A stretch of 64,000 bases of DNA from Camelimonas lactis (GTDB taxonomy: Bacteria > Pseudomonadota > Alphaproteobacteria > Rhizobiales > Beijerinckiaceae): NCBI RefSeq assembly GCF_004342915.1, contig NZ_SLWL01000004.1, positions 186,001 through 250,000 on the forward strand, written 5' to 3'. Each line of letters opens with the position of its first letter. The stretch's first letter is position 1. Below are positions 48,801-56,621 of the stretch, one piece after another. A program made the translations under genes and the position numbers. Below the pieces are notes generated by a model, which made no database searches, was not told where the DNA came from, and saw nothing but the letters and a program-made list of their open reading frames with translations.

Positions 48801-50622
48801 CAAGCTGCGCGCGGAGGCTGAAACGGCCGCCAGCACGGCGGTCGTGGCCATCACCGGCGCGGGCGAGAAGCTGCGGGCCGAAGCTGGCGCGGTCACCAGC
48901 AGCGCCACTTCCGCCTTTGGCGAGGCGGGCGACAGGCTGCGCGCTGAAGCTGGCGGCGCCGCCGCCACGGCGACCGCCGCGGCCGATGGCCTGCGCAATG
49001 CGCTCAGCGCCGCAGCGGACGCCATGGTCACGGCCCTGGCCGAGGCCGGCGACAGGCTGCGCACGGACGCGCCCGAGCTGATCGAACGCCTGACCCAGGC
49101 CAATCGCCAGCTTCAGGAGATCAGCGTGCACGCGGCCCGTAACCTGACGGCCATCGAGAATGGCCTGAGCGAGCGCGTCGCCGAACTCGGCGCGGTCCTC
49201 GGCGCGGTGACCGATGGCGCCGGCGGCGCCTCGCGTGAGCTCGCCGGACAGGTCACGGCGATGAAGTCGGTGAGCGAAAGCACCCTGGCGGAAGCCAACG
49301 CCATCGCCGCGCGCTTTGGTGAGGAAAGCCGCGCCCTGTCGACGCTGGCCGGCGAACGCATCGCCGCCCTGCGCGACAGCGTCGGCAAGCTGGAAGAGGC
49401 TGAACAGCGCCTGGCCGCCGGCATGGACGGCAAGCGCGAGACGCTGGACGCCATGACCGGCGCCATCAGCGAGCGCACGGCCGACGTGGAGCGTCTGGCG
49501 GGCGCGTTCACCGCCCTGATGGAGAAGTCGATCAGCAGCGCCGAGCAGCGCGCCAGCCAGATCACGGCGCTGCTGCGCAAGACCTCGGACGAGGCGGCTG
49601 AAAAGCTCTCCGCCCAGTACGACGCCCTGCGCGCCGCCGCCGAACAGCAGCGGGAGAACGCCACCGAGACCATGCGCGCCACCTATGAGAGCGCCGTGGC
49701 AGAAGCCGGCAAGGCCATCGAGCAGACCACCGCGAAGTTCCGCGGCGTCGCCGAGGACGTGCGGTCGATGGCGGCGACCATCACCAAGGATCTGGAGGTG
49801 ACGCGCTCGGAAATCGCCCGCGGCGTGTTCGAACTGCCGCGCGACACGCAGCAGTCCACCGCCGCCATGCGCCGGGTGGTGGCCGAGCAGATCCGCGCGC
49901 TGAACGAGCTCAACGAGATCGTCAACCGCGCCGGTCGCGCCCGTAACGACGGCCAGCCGGCTCAGGCTCAGGCCCCTGCCCGTCCGCAGCGCGCGCCGCA
50001 ACCAGCGGCCCAGGCGCCCAGGACCGTCCAGGCGGCGGCTGACGACAGCGCGCCGCTGGCATGGCCGGTCGCCTCGGCGGCCAGCCGCGCCCAGACGCCG
50101 GCCCCTCAGGCCCCGTCTCACCAGGCCCCCGCGCCGACCGCGCCCGCACGTCGCGAACCGACGCCCGCGCGCCAGCGGGAAGAGGCGCGCGCTGAAGGCG
50201 GCTGGCTCTCCAACCTGCTGACCCGCGCCTCTGACGAGGCGGAGGATGCGGACCAGCCGCAGCCGTCCATGAGCTCAGCCGAACTGCTCGACACCCTGTC
50301 GATCGATATCGGCGAACTCATCAATATGACGGCGCTCGAAGCCTCCTGGGCGCGGCGCAACCGTGGCGAGGCCCACGCCTTCGGGCTGGACCTGTACACG
50401 GCGCGCGGCCAGAAAATCTTCGACGACGCCCGGGCCCGCTATCGCATGGATCCCGAATTCCGCCAGACGGCCGATCGCTACGTGGAGGAATTCGACCGGC
50501 TGCTGGTCGAGGTGCGCAAGAGCGACAGGGACGGCGCCATGGCGCGCAACTACCTGACCTCGGATACGGGCAAGGTCTACACCATTCTGGCCCATGCCTC
50601 GGGCCGGCTGGACCGGCCCTGA
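42853..50622 (+). CDS. Giant apolipoprotein-like membrane protein, GPR/RgsE-like polar growth factor
   Basis: Encodes 2589 residues from MSKDKKLNDPAAAALSALEK (AGAGG upstream). Residues 1-425 are Ala/Pro/Lys low complexity; two membrane helices follow (about 433-455, AVALLASIFWLAAGALVL; 477-500, LAGVALLAPVFLFFLIAAMAI). Then comes a helical region of almost 1900 residues with apolipoprotein-like periodicity, including eight exact 66-residue units and four 22-residue units. A Pro-rich linker (about 2370-2470) leads to a conserved C-terminal domain (SSAELLDTLSIDIGELINM to the end). This is the architecture of GPR of Agrobacterium and RgsE of Sinorhizobium, which organise polar growth. It is longer than those (about 2100). 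The assignment is by architecture, not by alignment. Confidence 0.8.
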   Translation: MSKDKKLNDPAAAALSALEKELLGAGLGDLERLTPVKAPGSVASGKATPASEPLKDKTAAPAASGPATAASATTAPAGAAIASGGTATASKTAPTGKTAPAAATVSGPAAPQAGATPAAPARPSAPGPAAPSRVASTGKEPVMEVGKTRIAAAGTSLETKPADPQAADPRPAAPTSVAAGARTTDPVKPPAQATATTPVSTPAPAGVGDGKNAAGDASKAEVGPETKSETKAETSKAEPGKTPAPAGAPAGAPARAPAPLPGATPVEPVRLPRVETPAALSRSTPAQPMPAAASMPAAAAPAAGRATGAPAMMTAGATALAIQPEIANKADATTGAAAKPEPKPADAGKVDAGKAGEAKVAESKVGAGRADEEKINAGKAAEAASGAAPASGTSRPAPEPRRVVSPDTSRVANDDRVSVETLAGIGRARASRLPYAVALLASIFWLAAGALVLSDQLGLAGLALHEMAARLGPTRGALAGVALLAPVFLFFLIAAMAIRAAQMHQASRAMLGAAVRMAQPESLASDSVMSLSQAVRREMAAMGDGVERALARASELETLVRSEISTLERSYADNEVRIRALVEELSEQRDGIISNAERVRAAIEGAHQHITTDLLTASRSIAEAVAAAGGQVTDSLAARGAQIAESLGKAGDQMVNQLTARGADLVERMSTTSGSVSKSLTEKSEAIEKSLGAAGEKMTAGLAVAAADVSRQLAATGETVSKSLSERARDVNERLQTSGKELSASLAAGSEDLRQKIEGAGKVVVEMIGTRGGGLADRLVGAVERLGATLADNSQKLETTLAASGDRFTSQLDAHSASARKVFETSVSQLSGSFEQQSLTLQKALAASGQQLASLFDARTTALRASFEDTVGKLGKDVTSHADLLEGLFAKSTDAFATVLDERGATLRAAIDAGVARIGQEAKTAASDIEKTISVSGARFSGLANEQSGKLRVTFDETFGRLGSDVESYVEKLRATFGETSGKFSATLDAHSRTAIEAIDASLGKVSESFRTSSAEMQNLLAQQAADTHESMANSGREVIIALARQAARVNEALTNNATTLTDNLHTRAREAEAALSAQFNSLDQRVIAPAGKMVETLVSSTDDLSKRIEGSISRIETIVVGRGESLAEKLAREASRAAEIIDTRVSTFEERATTRSAELTRILDDAIGSLDKNLEARASAISQSLETRSGEIARVLSHGGSEVAGALTSKADEINTAILRHTANLASLLVGRADSINVTLGNRAAEISEALGKHVATFENAVASRLDSVNGALSAKSDRLVDALDQRLESITNVLDEKGGKLVGDLDARSHDMANLLDTRTSSFQKFMGGQLERLQGVFGAHADRMGGEITARLESLIGDLDNKGERLVLAIENRGKEAGARLDSQTVRLEEAVDASLERISSSFASKTGSAVAALGARINDLVADFDGNARRLAGEIEQRQGALAGALEKQASQIDATVDATLSRIAGSFAEHGGAVAATLGARISGMLARLEDNGRALISALDERQGKLAESLEAQTSGIEGAVTSSVERISGALQSHGGSAVAALGSRIDNLIGDLDRRGDRLASTLDNRGRDLAVLIEQKTEALETAIDASAQRLSAAFDTRGEAAGRALTARLDAMIGDFDARGGKLLGALDSRALDIAGLIDGKTASLTSSLTESAERLANLFDRHGGAAAAALGARIDELGGLFDEKGASMIGLLSGRGSEIAGVLEQTTARAVAALDAQISRLNDTVESHGVAVSGGLSGQIDRLASLFDERGVALVSNLGARGDDIADAIARGAGHLEARVGGQLARLDNVFHGYGQSISAVIGERVQAASETLDAAGSSLVETIDARARLLDNLLGLHAGRIGEQLVTQIDRLETTLTEQGERLVGSVDASAGKLSGEVARISEVATQTIGASAGAMADAVRARAAEASRNFAASAKDMRAAMDAAADELRAALDTAARTAATAVTEAGDRLRAGADAASGAAVTALTEASDKLRAEAETAASTAVVAITGAGEKLRAEAGAVTSSATSAFGEAGDRLRAEAGGAAATATAAADGLRNALSAAADAMVTALAEAGDRLRTDAPELIERLTQANRQLQEISVHAARNLTAIENGLSERVAELGAVLGAVTDGAGGASRELAGQVTAMKSVSESTLAEANAIAARFGEESRALSTLAGERIAALRDSVGKLEEAEQRLAAGMDGKRETLDAMTGAISERTADVERLAGAFTALMEKSISSAEQRASQITALLRKTSDEAAEKLSAQYDALRAAAEQQRENATETMRATYESAVAEAGKAIEQTTAKFRGVAEDVRSMAATITKDLEVTRSEIARGVFELPRDTQQSTAAMRRVVAEQIRALNELNEIVNRAGRARNDGQPAQAQAPARPQRAPQPAAQAPRTVQAAADDSAPLAWPVASAASRAQTPAPQAPSHQAPAPTAPARREPTPARQREEARAEGGWLSNLLTRASDEAEDADQPQPSMSSAELLDTLSIDIGELINMTALEASWARRNRGEAHAFGLDLYTARGQKIFDDARARYRMDPEFRQTADRYVEEFDRLLVEVRKSDRDGAMARNYLTSDTGKVYTILAHASGRLDRP
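46702..48285 (+). repeat. Eight tandem 198-bp (66-residue) repeats in the GPR-like gene
   Basis: Units start at 46702, 46900, 47098, 47296, 47494, 47692, 47890 and 48088, all in frame with no indel. Each begins with a form of ALGARIDELI and contains a DERG/DNRG-type turn. 66 is six times 11, the apolipoprotein/hendecad period. Sequence between units is diverged, so the repeat is protein-level rather than a recent DNA duplication. Confidence 0.88.
48712..48975 (+). repeat. Four tandem 66-bp (22-residue) repeats in the GPR-like gene
   Basis: Units of the type TALTEASDKLRAEAETAAS start at 48712, 48778, 48844 and 48910, with a partial copy at about 49027. These 22-mers are closer to each other in DNA than the 66-residue units, which suggests younger expansion. 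Confidence 0.82.
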
Positions 50623-50787
50623 CCTGCCTGGCGCGTGCGTCGGGCCAGCGAAACGCTGGCCCGCGCCACGGCCATGCAGCGTTTCAGCCGGAAACGCGCC
50701 ATGGCTTTGGTTATCGGGGACCTGAGTATCCGGAGCCTGGATATCCGGGGTCATTGCCCGGCGCGCTTGCATCATCACCCGCACCCC

Positions 50788-50816
50788 TGCCCCGGCAATC
50801 GCCGGGGCATTTTTTT
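50788..50816 (+). terminator. Intrinsic terminator after the GPR-like gene
   Basis: TGCCCCGGC / GCCGGGGCA with loop AATC and seven T residues, 166 nt after the stop. Confidence 0.93.
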
Positions 50817-51424
50817 AGCGTGCGCGGATTTTCGGCGATGACGCGGCGACGACGTCAGCGCCCGACCGGAAAAGTACGTTTGCGGATTTGACTGAACCAG
50901 CGGCTCTCGCGGCGTTCCGGTCCATGGTCGGGCGCATTTCCGGCGAGCCGGTTGGCCCATGGGCTTGCGGTGCTTTCAGCGCGAGGCGTAGCGCCGCCCG
51001 CAATGCCCGTCGTCGCCGGCCTGCGCCCAATTGGTGGCCCTGCTGGGGGCTGGCGGGTTTCGATGAGGCGCCGGCCGCCGCACTGATCATCCGCCCTGCC
51101 GGCCTGACGGGAAAGCCGCTGCCGGCGGCCATGGCGCGCATCAGCAATCGCCGGACCACCCTCGCGACCGACCTGGACGGTTTCGCGGCTGCGCGGTTGC
51201 TTCCGGGCAGCGCCTGGCATGGACGTGATCTTCGTCAGGGAGCAGGGTCAGCCCAACGCCGGCCAGTGATCAGGCCAGACGGGGGCCGCCGGTCAGCGCG
51301 CAGGGCGGCCCCCGGTAGAGGCGACAGGACGCCCGGAGGCGGAAGGCGGCGCGCGGCCATGGCGCGACGCCCCGGTCACGGGGAGCGGCGTTTCGCCTGC
51401 GGCTGATCCGCCGGGAAGATGCGT
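50817..51424. other. Region between the GPR-like gene and the Mla operon, no clear gene
   Basis: About 600 bp. An open frame on the plus strand (50888-51406) has a TTG start, no ribosome site and an Arg-rich second half; the antisense frames look no better. I cannot support a gene here. A decayed gene is possible. Confidence 0.4.
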
Positions 51425-52009
51425 CTAGCGCCGCCCGCCCGAGGCCCAGCGGACGATCTGCACCAACACCTGCTGCTGGGCTTCGTCCAGGGCGCGGGTG
51501 GCGCTGGCGGCGTCGATGGCGCCGTTCACCGGAACCTCGGCGCGGAAGATCCGGGCGGCGGTCACCGGGCCGCTGGCCTGGACGATGCGGGCGGTGATTT
51601 CCACCACCGCCACTTGGCGCGTGGCGTCGATCTCGAAGGCGCGCAATTCGCTCGCCAGCATGGCGCCGGCGTTGGCCAGGGTGGAGGGGCGGCCGACGGT
51701 GGCGATGCGGCTGCCGTTCTCGAAAGTCTGGATCAGGCGCGCCTGCACCAGCGCCGGCAATTTGTCGGACCACTGGCCGCCGCCAACGAAGCTGACCGAG
51801 GCGCCCTGACGCACGATGATGCGTTCGCTGTTGATTGGCTGCAGCGCCACCGGCTCCGTCACCGCCAGCTGGCCGCCACCGCCGAGACGACCGAAATCGC
51901 GGGCCGCTGACAGGTCAAAGGTCGCCGGCGCGGGGCCGCCGCCGCAGCCGGCGAGCAGCAGGACGCCGCCAAACGCGAACGCGAGCCGCGCTGGATGCAG
52001 GGCGCGCAT
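51425..52009 (-). CDS. ABC-type transport auxiliary lipoprotein
   Basis: Encodes 194 residues from ATG 52009 (GGAAGG 8 nt upstream). A second ATG at 52027 overlaps the stop of the mlaD-like gene as TAATG, so coupling is likely either way. The lipobox is LLLAGC with GGG after the cysteine. The body (PINSERIIVRQGASVSFVGG, WSDKLPALVQARLIQTFENG, FEIDATRQVAVVEI) fits the ABC_trans_aux/PqiC family, outer-membrane or periplasmic lipoproteins that work with MCE transport systems. Last gene of the Mla-type operon. Confidence 0.88.
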   Translation of the reverse strand: MRALHPARLAFAFGGVLLLAGCGGGPAPATFDLSAARDFGRLGGGGQLAVTEPVALQPINSERIIVRQGASVSFVGGGQWSDKLPALVQARLIQTFENGSRIATVGRPSTLANAGAMLASELRAFEIDATRQVAVVEITARIVQASGPVTAARIFRAEVPVNGAIDAASATRALDEAQQQVLVQIVRWASGGRR

Positions 52010-52026
52010 GTCAGAGGCCTTCCACA

Positions 52027-53139
52027 TTACTGACGTCCGTTAAATTGCGGGATCGACGGCTTCGCCCCAAAGATGAACTGCTGCGGATTCTGGTTGATGC
52101 TGCGCAGGGTCCGGTTGATCTCGCCCAAGGTGCGCTGGCTGTCCACGGTCAGGTTGCGCACCTCGCCGAGGCCAGAGCCGGTGAAACGGTTGAGCCCGGC
52201 GGTGATCTCGGCCGTGCGTTTGTCCAGGTTCTGGGCCAGCTGGCGAATGGAGTTGGCCGCCTGGGTAATGGCGTCGACCGCGCCCTGGCCGTTGGTGGAG
52301 CCAAGGAAGCTCTGGACCGCCTTCAACACGCCCTCGACCTGATCGGAGGCCTTGTTGATCTTGGCGGTGATGGACGCAACGTTGTCGACAGTCTTCTGGA
52401 CATTGGCGCTGGAATTGCCAAGCGCCGCCGTGAATTTGTCGGCGTTGGCGACGATGTCGCGCACCTGTTTCGCATCAATCTCGCGGGCGATGCCATCAAG
52501 GCTCCCCGCCAGCGCCTTCACCTGGTCGGCGGCGGGACCAACACTGGACAGGAACCGGTTCACGCCATCCGAATTGTCGCCGAGCGCCTTCGAGAACCGG
52601 TTGATGTTCTGGATGGTGTCGTCGATGGCGGCCTGGTTCTGGTCGATGATGACCGTCAGCTTCTCCGCCACCTCATTGGCGCGCCTGGCGACATTGCGGG
52701 CGCTTTCCAGAATGTCCTGAAAGTCAGAACGTTCGGCCCGGATGGTGCAGTCCGGGTCGGGGCACGGCTTGACCACCTGCGAATCCACGGACCCGCCCAC
52801 GAGCGCGACAGAGCCCACGCCAGAGACGATCTGCACGTCCAGCAGGGCCCGGGTGTCCTTGCGGATCTGCACGTCGCGGCTGATGTCAATCGTCGCGATC
52901 ACCAGGCGCGGATTCTCCGGATCGAACGACACGGCCCGCACCTCGCCCACCCGGATGCCATTGAAGGTCACGAGCGATCCGGGGCCAAGACCGGAGACGG
53001 AGCCGGTGAAGGCTACCTTGTAGGTATAGCGGGAATTGGCGTTCTGGCCGCCGCTGAACCAGTAGACGAACAGGAAGCCCGCGGTGATGACCGCAAGGGT
53101 AAACAGGCCGATCAGAGCGTAGTTGGCGCGCGTTTCCAT
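52027..53139 (-). CDS. MlaD-family MCE protein
   Basis: Encodes 370 residues: membrane anchor (about 8-28, ALIGLFTLAVITAGFLFVYW), MCE domain (about 40-120: VAFTGSVSGLGPGSLVTFNG, RVGEVRAVSFDPENPRLVIA), then a long helical region with coiled coil. MCE domains form hexameric rings that shuttle phospholipids between inner and outer membranes. The longer C-terminus is typical of alphaproteobacterial members. It starts 3 nt from the ATPase stop. Confidence 0.93.
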   Translation of the reverse strand: METRANYALIGLFTLAVITAGFLFVYWFSGGQNANSRYTYKVAFTGSVSGLGPGSLVTFNGIRVGEVRAVSFDPENPRLVIATIDISRDVQIRKDTRALLDVQIVSGVGSVALVGGSVDSQVVKPCPDPDCTIRAERSDFQDILESARNVARRANEVAEKLTVIIDQNQAAIDDTIQNINRFSKALGDNSDGVNRFLSSVGPAADQVKALAGSLDGIAREIDAKQVRDIVANADKFTAALGNSSANVQKTVDNVASITAKINKASDQVEGVLKAVQSFLGSTNGQGAVDAITQAANSIRQLAQNLDKRTAEITAGLNRFTGSGLGEVRNLTVDSQRTLGEINRTLRSINQNPQQFIFGAKPSIPQFNGRQ

Positions 53140-53142
53140 GCG

Positions 53143-53979
53143 TCAGTTTCCCGCGCTGAACGCGGCCCGGGCCCGCTTGCCATGGAAGTATGCCTTGAGC
53201 CAGGGATTCGTCGAGGCCAACATTGTCTCTATCGTTCCCTCTGCGATGATCTTCCCCTCGCCCAGCGCGGCGATGCGGTCACATACCGAATGGAGACTGT
53301 CCAGGTCGTGGGTTACCATGAAAACAGTCAGGCCCAAAGTTTGCTGCAAAGTAGAAATCAGTTCATCGAACTCACCGGCGCCGATGGGGTCAAGGCCCGA
53401 GGTCGGTTCGTCGAGAAAGACAATATCCGGATCCAGCGCCAGGGCGCGGGCCAAAGCCGCGCGCTTGATCATGCCGCCGGAAAGGTCCGAGGGAAATTTG
53501 TCGGCCGCGTCGGGGCTGAGGCCAACCATTTCGATCTTCAGCATGGCCAGCTCATCGAGCAGGCGTTCGGACAGGTGAAGATACTCGCGCATCGGCACCT
53601 GGACGTTCTGCTTGACGGTGAGCGAGGAAAACAGCGCCCCCTGCTGGAACAGCACCCCCCAGCGCTGCTCAATGGCCTTGCGCGCGGCGCGCGACAACCG
53701 GTCGAGGTCCTCGCCGAACACCTCGATCTTGCCGGCGCGCTTGGGCACCAGCCCGAGTATGGCGCGGGTCAACACTGATTTTCCCGTGCCGGAAGCACCG
53801 ACGAAGCCGAGGATTTCACCACGACGCACATCGAGATTAAGGTGCTTCATGATGGTCTTGGGTCCAAAACCAACCTCCAGATCAGTGACCCGGATCACCA
53901 CCTCGGCGTCCGGCCCGGCGAGGCGGCGCGCCATTTCCCGCGGCGGCTGGGTTGCTGGCTGTAACGCCGCGTCGCTCAT
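53143..53979 (-). CDS. ABC transporter ATPase, MlaF type
   Basis: Encodes 278 residues: Walker A GASGTGKS, signature LSGGMIKRAALARALALDP, Walker B IVFLDEPTSGLDPIGAGEF, and switch VTHDLDSLHSVCDRIAAL. The D-P-I-G-A sequence after Walker B is usual for MlaF. It energises the MlaE-type permease encoded 15 nt upstream. N-terminal extension of about 25 residues before VIRVTDLEVGFGPKTIMKHL. Confidence 0.95.
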   Translation of the reverse strand: MSDAALQPATQPPREMARRLAGPDAEVVIRVTDLEVGFGPKTIMKHLNLDVRRGEILGFVGASGTGKSVLTRAILGLVPKRAGKIEVFGEDLDRLSRAARKAIEQRWGVLFQQGALFSSLTVKQNVQVPMREYLHLSERLLDELAMLKIEMVGLSPDAADKFPSDLSGGMIKRAALARALALDPDIVFLDEPTSGLDPIGAGEFDELISTLQQTLGLTVFMVTHDLDSLHSVCDRIAALGEGKIIAEGTIETMLASTNPWLKAYFHGKRARAAFSAGN

Positions 53980-53994
53980 CCGCGCCCCCTTTCC

Positions 53995-55134
53995 TCAATA
54001 GTTGATCGCGGCGAAGAACATGGCGAACAGCCCGTCCACCACGATCACCATGAAGATCGACTTCACCACCGAGCTGGTGACCTGACGGCCGAGGGACTCC
54101 GCCGAGCCCTGCACTTCAAGCCCCTCCTGGGTGGCGATGACGCCGATGACCAGCGCCATGAACGGCGCCTTGATCAGGCCGACGAGGAAGGTGCTCATGC
54201 CCACCGCCTGTTGCAGGCGCACGAGAAAGATTTCCGGCGGAATACCGCCATAGAGCCACGACACCAGACCGCCGCCAAACAATCCGGCCATGGCCGAAAT
54301 GAAGGTGAGCAGCGGCAGGGAAATGATGATGGCGAAGATGCGCGGCAGCACCAGCACCTCGATGGGATCGAGGCCCATGACGCGCAGGGCGTCGACCTCC
54401 TCCCGCATTTTCATCGACCCCAGCTCGGCGGTGAAGGCCGAACCCGAGCGGCCCGCGACCATGATCGAGGTCAGCAACACGCACAATTCGCGCAAGGTGA
54501 GGATGCCGACCAGATTGACGACAAAGGCCTGGGCGCCGAAGCGTTGCAGCTGGAACAGGCCCTGCTGGGCGACAATGCAGCCAACGAGGAAGGAAATCAG
54601 GACGACGATCGGCGCGCCGCGAAATCCGACCATGTCCATGTGGTGGACGACGGATGTCAGGCGAAAGCGCGCCGGATGCAGGCAACCGCGAAAGATCGCC
54701 GCCACGACCTCGCCAAGGAAACTGACGCCCTTGACCAGATCGCGGCCGGCCTGGACGACGCTTTCGCCCACCTGGGCAAGGAAATCAATAATGCCGGAGC
54801 GACGCGGGGGCGGCGGCGTTTCCTGGAAGCCGCGATAGGCCACCTCATCCAGCAGCACCCGATGCTCCGGCCGCGCGCCAACGAAATCAGCGTGCGCGCC
54901 CAGCTCGCCAATCTGGTGGCGGGTGCGATCAAGAACCCAGGCGCCCAGGGTATCCAGCGAGGCAATGCCGGACAGGTCGAAGATGACCTGCCCCGCGCCC
55001 TGCTTCTCCTGCATGATGGCGGCGGCGGCCTGCTCAACAGGCCCGGCGTGCGCCGACGTCCAGACGCCGGACAGGACAGCCCTCAACTCATTGCCGCGCC
55101 GTTCGATTTCCGCCTGTGGCTCATCAACCGTCAC
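53995..55134 (-). CDS. MlaE-family permease with N-terminal STAS domain
   Basis: Encodes 379 residues from GTG 55134. Residues 1-110 form a STAS-like domain (VIFDLSGIASLDTLGAWVL), which in enterobacteria is the separate protein MlaB; the rest is the MlaE permease (the MVGFRGAPIVVLISFLVGCIV segment, FVVNLVGILTLRELCVLLTSIM, MVAGRSGSAFTAELGSMKMREE, EVDALRVMGLDPIEVLVLPR). This fusion is common in alphaproteobacteria. First gene of the four-gene lipid transport operon. Confidence 0.95.
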   Translation of the reverse strand: MTVDEPQAEIERRGNELRAVLSGVWTSAHAGPVEQAAAAIMQEKQGAGQVIFDLSGIASLDTLGAWVLDRTRHQIGELGAHADFVGARPEHRVLLDEVAYRGFQETPPPPRRSGIIDFLAQVGESVVQAGRDLVKGVSFLGEVVAAIFRGCLHPARFRLTSVVHHMDMVGFRGAPIVVLISFLVGCIVAQQGLFQLQRFGAQAFVVNLVGILTLRELCVLLTSIMVAGRSGSAFTAELGSMKMREEVDALRVMGLDPIEVLVLPRIFAIIISLPLLTFISAMAGLFGGGLVSWLYGGIPPEIFLVRLQQAVGMSTFLVGLIKAPFMALVIGVIATQEGLEVQGSAESLGRQVTSSVVKSIFMVIVVDGLFAMFFAAINY

Positions 55135-55472
55135 AGAAGGCGCATCCCCTGGCTGGCAGGCGCGGTGCGCCTGGGAAAAGCATTCCGTGCAGAAATGCCC
55201 CGTTCGACAACAGGCGCAGTCGCCGGCCGGCGGGGCAAACGCGCGCTCACCTGACGCAGATCAGGCCGTTGAGAAATAACGGCCGCGCGCCAGCATGTCG
55301 AGCGCGGGCGGGGCACAGGGGCGAACATACAGCCCGGATTATTTACCTGTCGACAATAGACTGCCGGAATCAGTTATCCAAAATCAGTTCGCGATCAGTT
55401 TCGCGATCGGTTTTCCTGGCGTTGACGATCGGGCGCATGGCGCCGGAGCATCCGCTGGCAAGGGTCCCGGCC
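55135..55472. other. Divergent promoter region, Mla operon and dipeptide epimerase
   Basis: About 340 bp. It contains near-tandem TCAGTTCGCGA and TCAGTTTCGCGA at about 55384-55406. No RNA or gene is recognised. Confidence 0.4.
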
Positions 55473-56495
55473 ATGACAGAGCACCTTCCGCTTCATCCGC
55501 CCGCGCGGCGCGTCCTCAGCGTCACCGTCGAGCGTTTCCCGATCAATGGCAGCTTCACCATCGCCAGGGGCTCGCGGACGGAGGCGGTGGTCGTCGTGGC
55601 GCATCTGGCGGAGAACGGCGTGGCGGGACGCGGCGAATGCGTGCCTTACGCCCGCTATGGCGAGAGCATCGACAGCGTGGTCGCGGCGATCGGTGCGGCG
55701 CGCGCCGCCGTGGAAGCCGGCGCCAGCCGCCAGCAATTGCTGGCGCTGCTGCCCGCCGGCGCGGCGCGCAACGCGGTGGACTGCGCCCTGTGGGACCTGG
55801 AAGCGAAGCTTACCGGCGCGCCAGCCCACGTGCTGGCCGGGCTTGACCGCATCAGACCGGCGACCACCGCCTTCACCATCAGCCTCGGCGCGGCGGAGGT
55901 GATGGCGGCCGGGGCGGCGGCGGCGATCGAGGCCGGGCGGCCGGTGCTGAAGATCAAGCTCGGCGCGCCAGAGGGCGATGCGGCGCGCATCCGGGCCGTG
56001 CGCAACGCCGCGCCGGAGGCGACGTTGCTGGTGGACGCCAACGAGGGCTGGCGCCTGGCCGATCTGCCGCGTCTGTTCGACGCCTGCGCCGGGGCCGACG
56101 TGGCGCTCATCGAGCAGCCGCTGCCGGCGGCGGAGGACGCGGCGCTGGCCGGCCTCGCGCGGCCCGTGCCGTTATGCGCCGACGAGAGCGTCCACACCCG
56201 CGAGGGCCTCGCCGCCCTGCGCGACCGCTATGATGCGGTGAACATCAAGCTGGACAAGGCTGGCGGCCTCACCGAAGCGCTAGCCATGGCGCGCGAAGCC
56301 GGGGACATGGGCTTTGGCCTGATGGTCGGCTGCATGGTCGGCACGTCGCTGGCGATGGCGCCGGCCATGTTGCTGACCCCGCGCGCCCGGTTCGTCGATC
56401 TGGACGGGCCGTTGCTGCTGGCGCACGACCGGGAGCACGGCCTGGTTTACGATGGCGCCGTGGTGTGGCCGCCGGAACGGGCGCTGTGGGGATAG
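55473..56495 (+). CDS. L-Ala-D/L-Glu (dipeptide) epimerase
   Basis: Encodes 340 residues from ATG 55473 (AAGGG 8 nt upstream); a start 36 nt earlier is possible. This is an enolase-superfamily member: K-x-K motif (VLKIKLG), metal ligands in VDANEGW, IEQPL and CADES, and the second catalytic lysine in VNIKLDKAGG. The DxD-like C-terminus DLDGPLLLAHD matches dipeptide epimerases. The enzyme recycles murein peptides by converting L-Ala-D-Glu. Specificity is inferred from family features. Confidence 0.9.
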   Translation: MTEHLPLHPPARRVLSVTVERFPINGSFTIARGSRTEAVVVVAHLAENGVAGRGECVPYARYGESIDSVVAAIGAARAAVEAGASRQQLLALLPAGAARNAVDCALWDLEAKLTGAPAHVLAGLDRIRPATTAFTISLGAAEVMAAGAAAAIEAGRPVLKIKLGAPEGDAARIRAVRNAAPEATLLVDANEGWRLADLPRLFDACAGADVALIEQPLPAAEDAALAGLARPVPLCADESVHTREGLAALRDRYDAVNIKLDKAGGLTEALAMAREAGDMGFGLMVGCMVGTSLAMAPAMLLTPRARFVDLDGPLLLAHDREHGLVYDGAVVWPPERALWG

Positions 56496-56525
56496 GGCGC
56501 CGCCAACCCGGTTGAACCGGCGGCG

Positions 56526-56544
56526 TTAAGGCTTTGTTAGCCAT
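56526..56544 (+). promoter_or_regulatory. Candidate CtrA box before the unknown gene at 56622
   Basis: TTAAGGCTTTGTTAGCCAT fits TTAA-N7-TTAAC with one mismatch, 77 nt before the ATG. TTAGCCAT also resembles the alternative TTAACCAT form. Confidence 0.45.
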
Positions 56545-56621
56545 GGCCGCGTCAATATTTCCAGGCTGGACCAGCTTTATCGCCGGTCTTTCCGCACCTG
56601 CGCAACCACACGGGCCGCCCC

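Noticed and set aside
43168-50121. Minus-strand open frame of 2317 codons
   Set aside because: It lies wholly antisense to the GPR-like gene, has Arg/Gly/His-rich unnatural composition, and shows no motif or ribosome site.
50888-51406. Possible gene in the gap after the GPR-like terminator
   Set aside because: TTG start without ribosome site, Arg-rich second half, no recognisable motif. Left as an unassigned gap.
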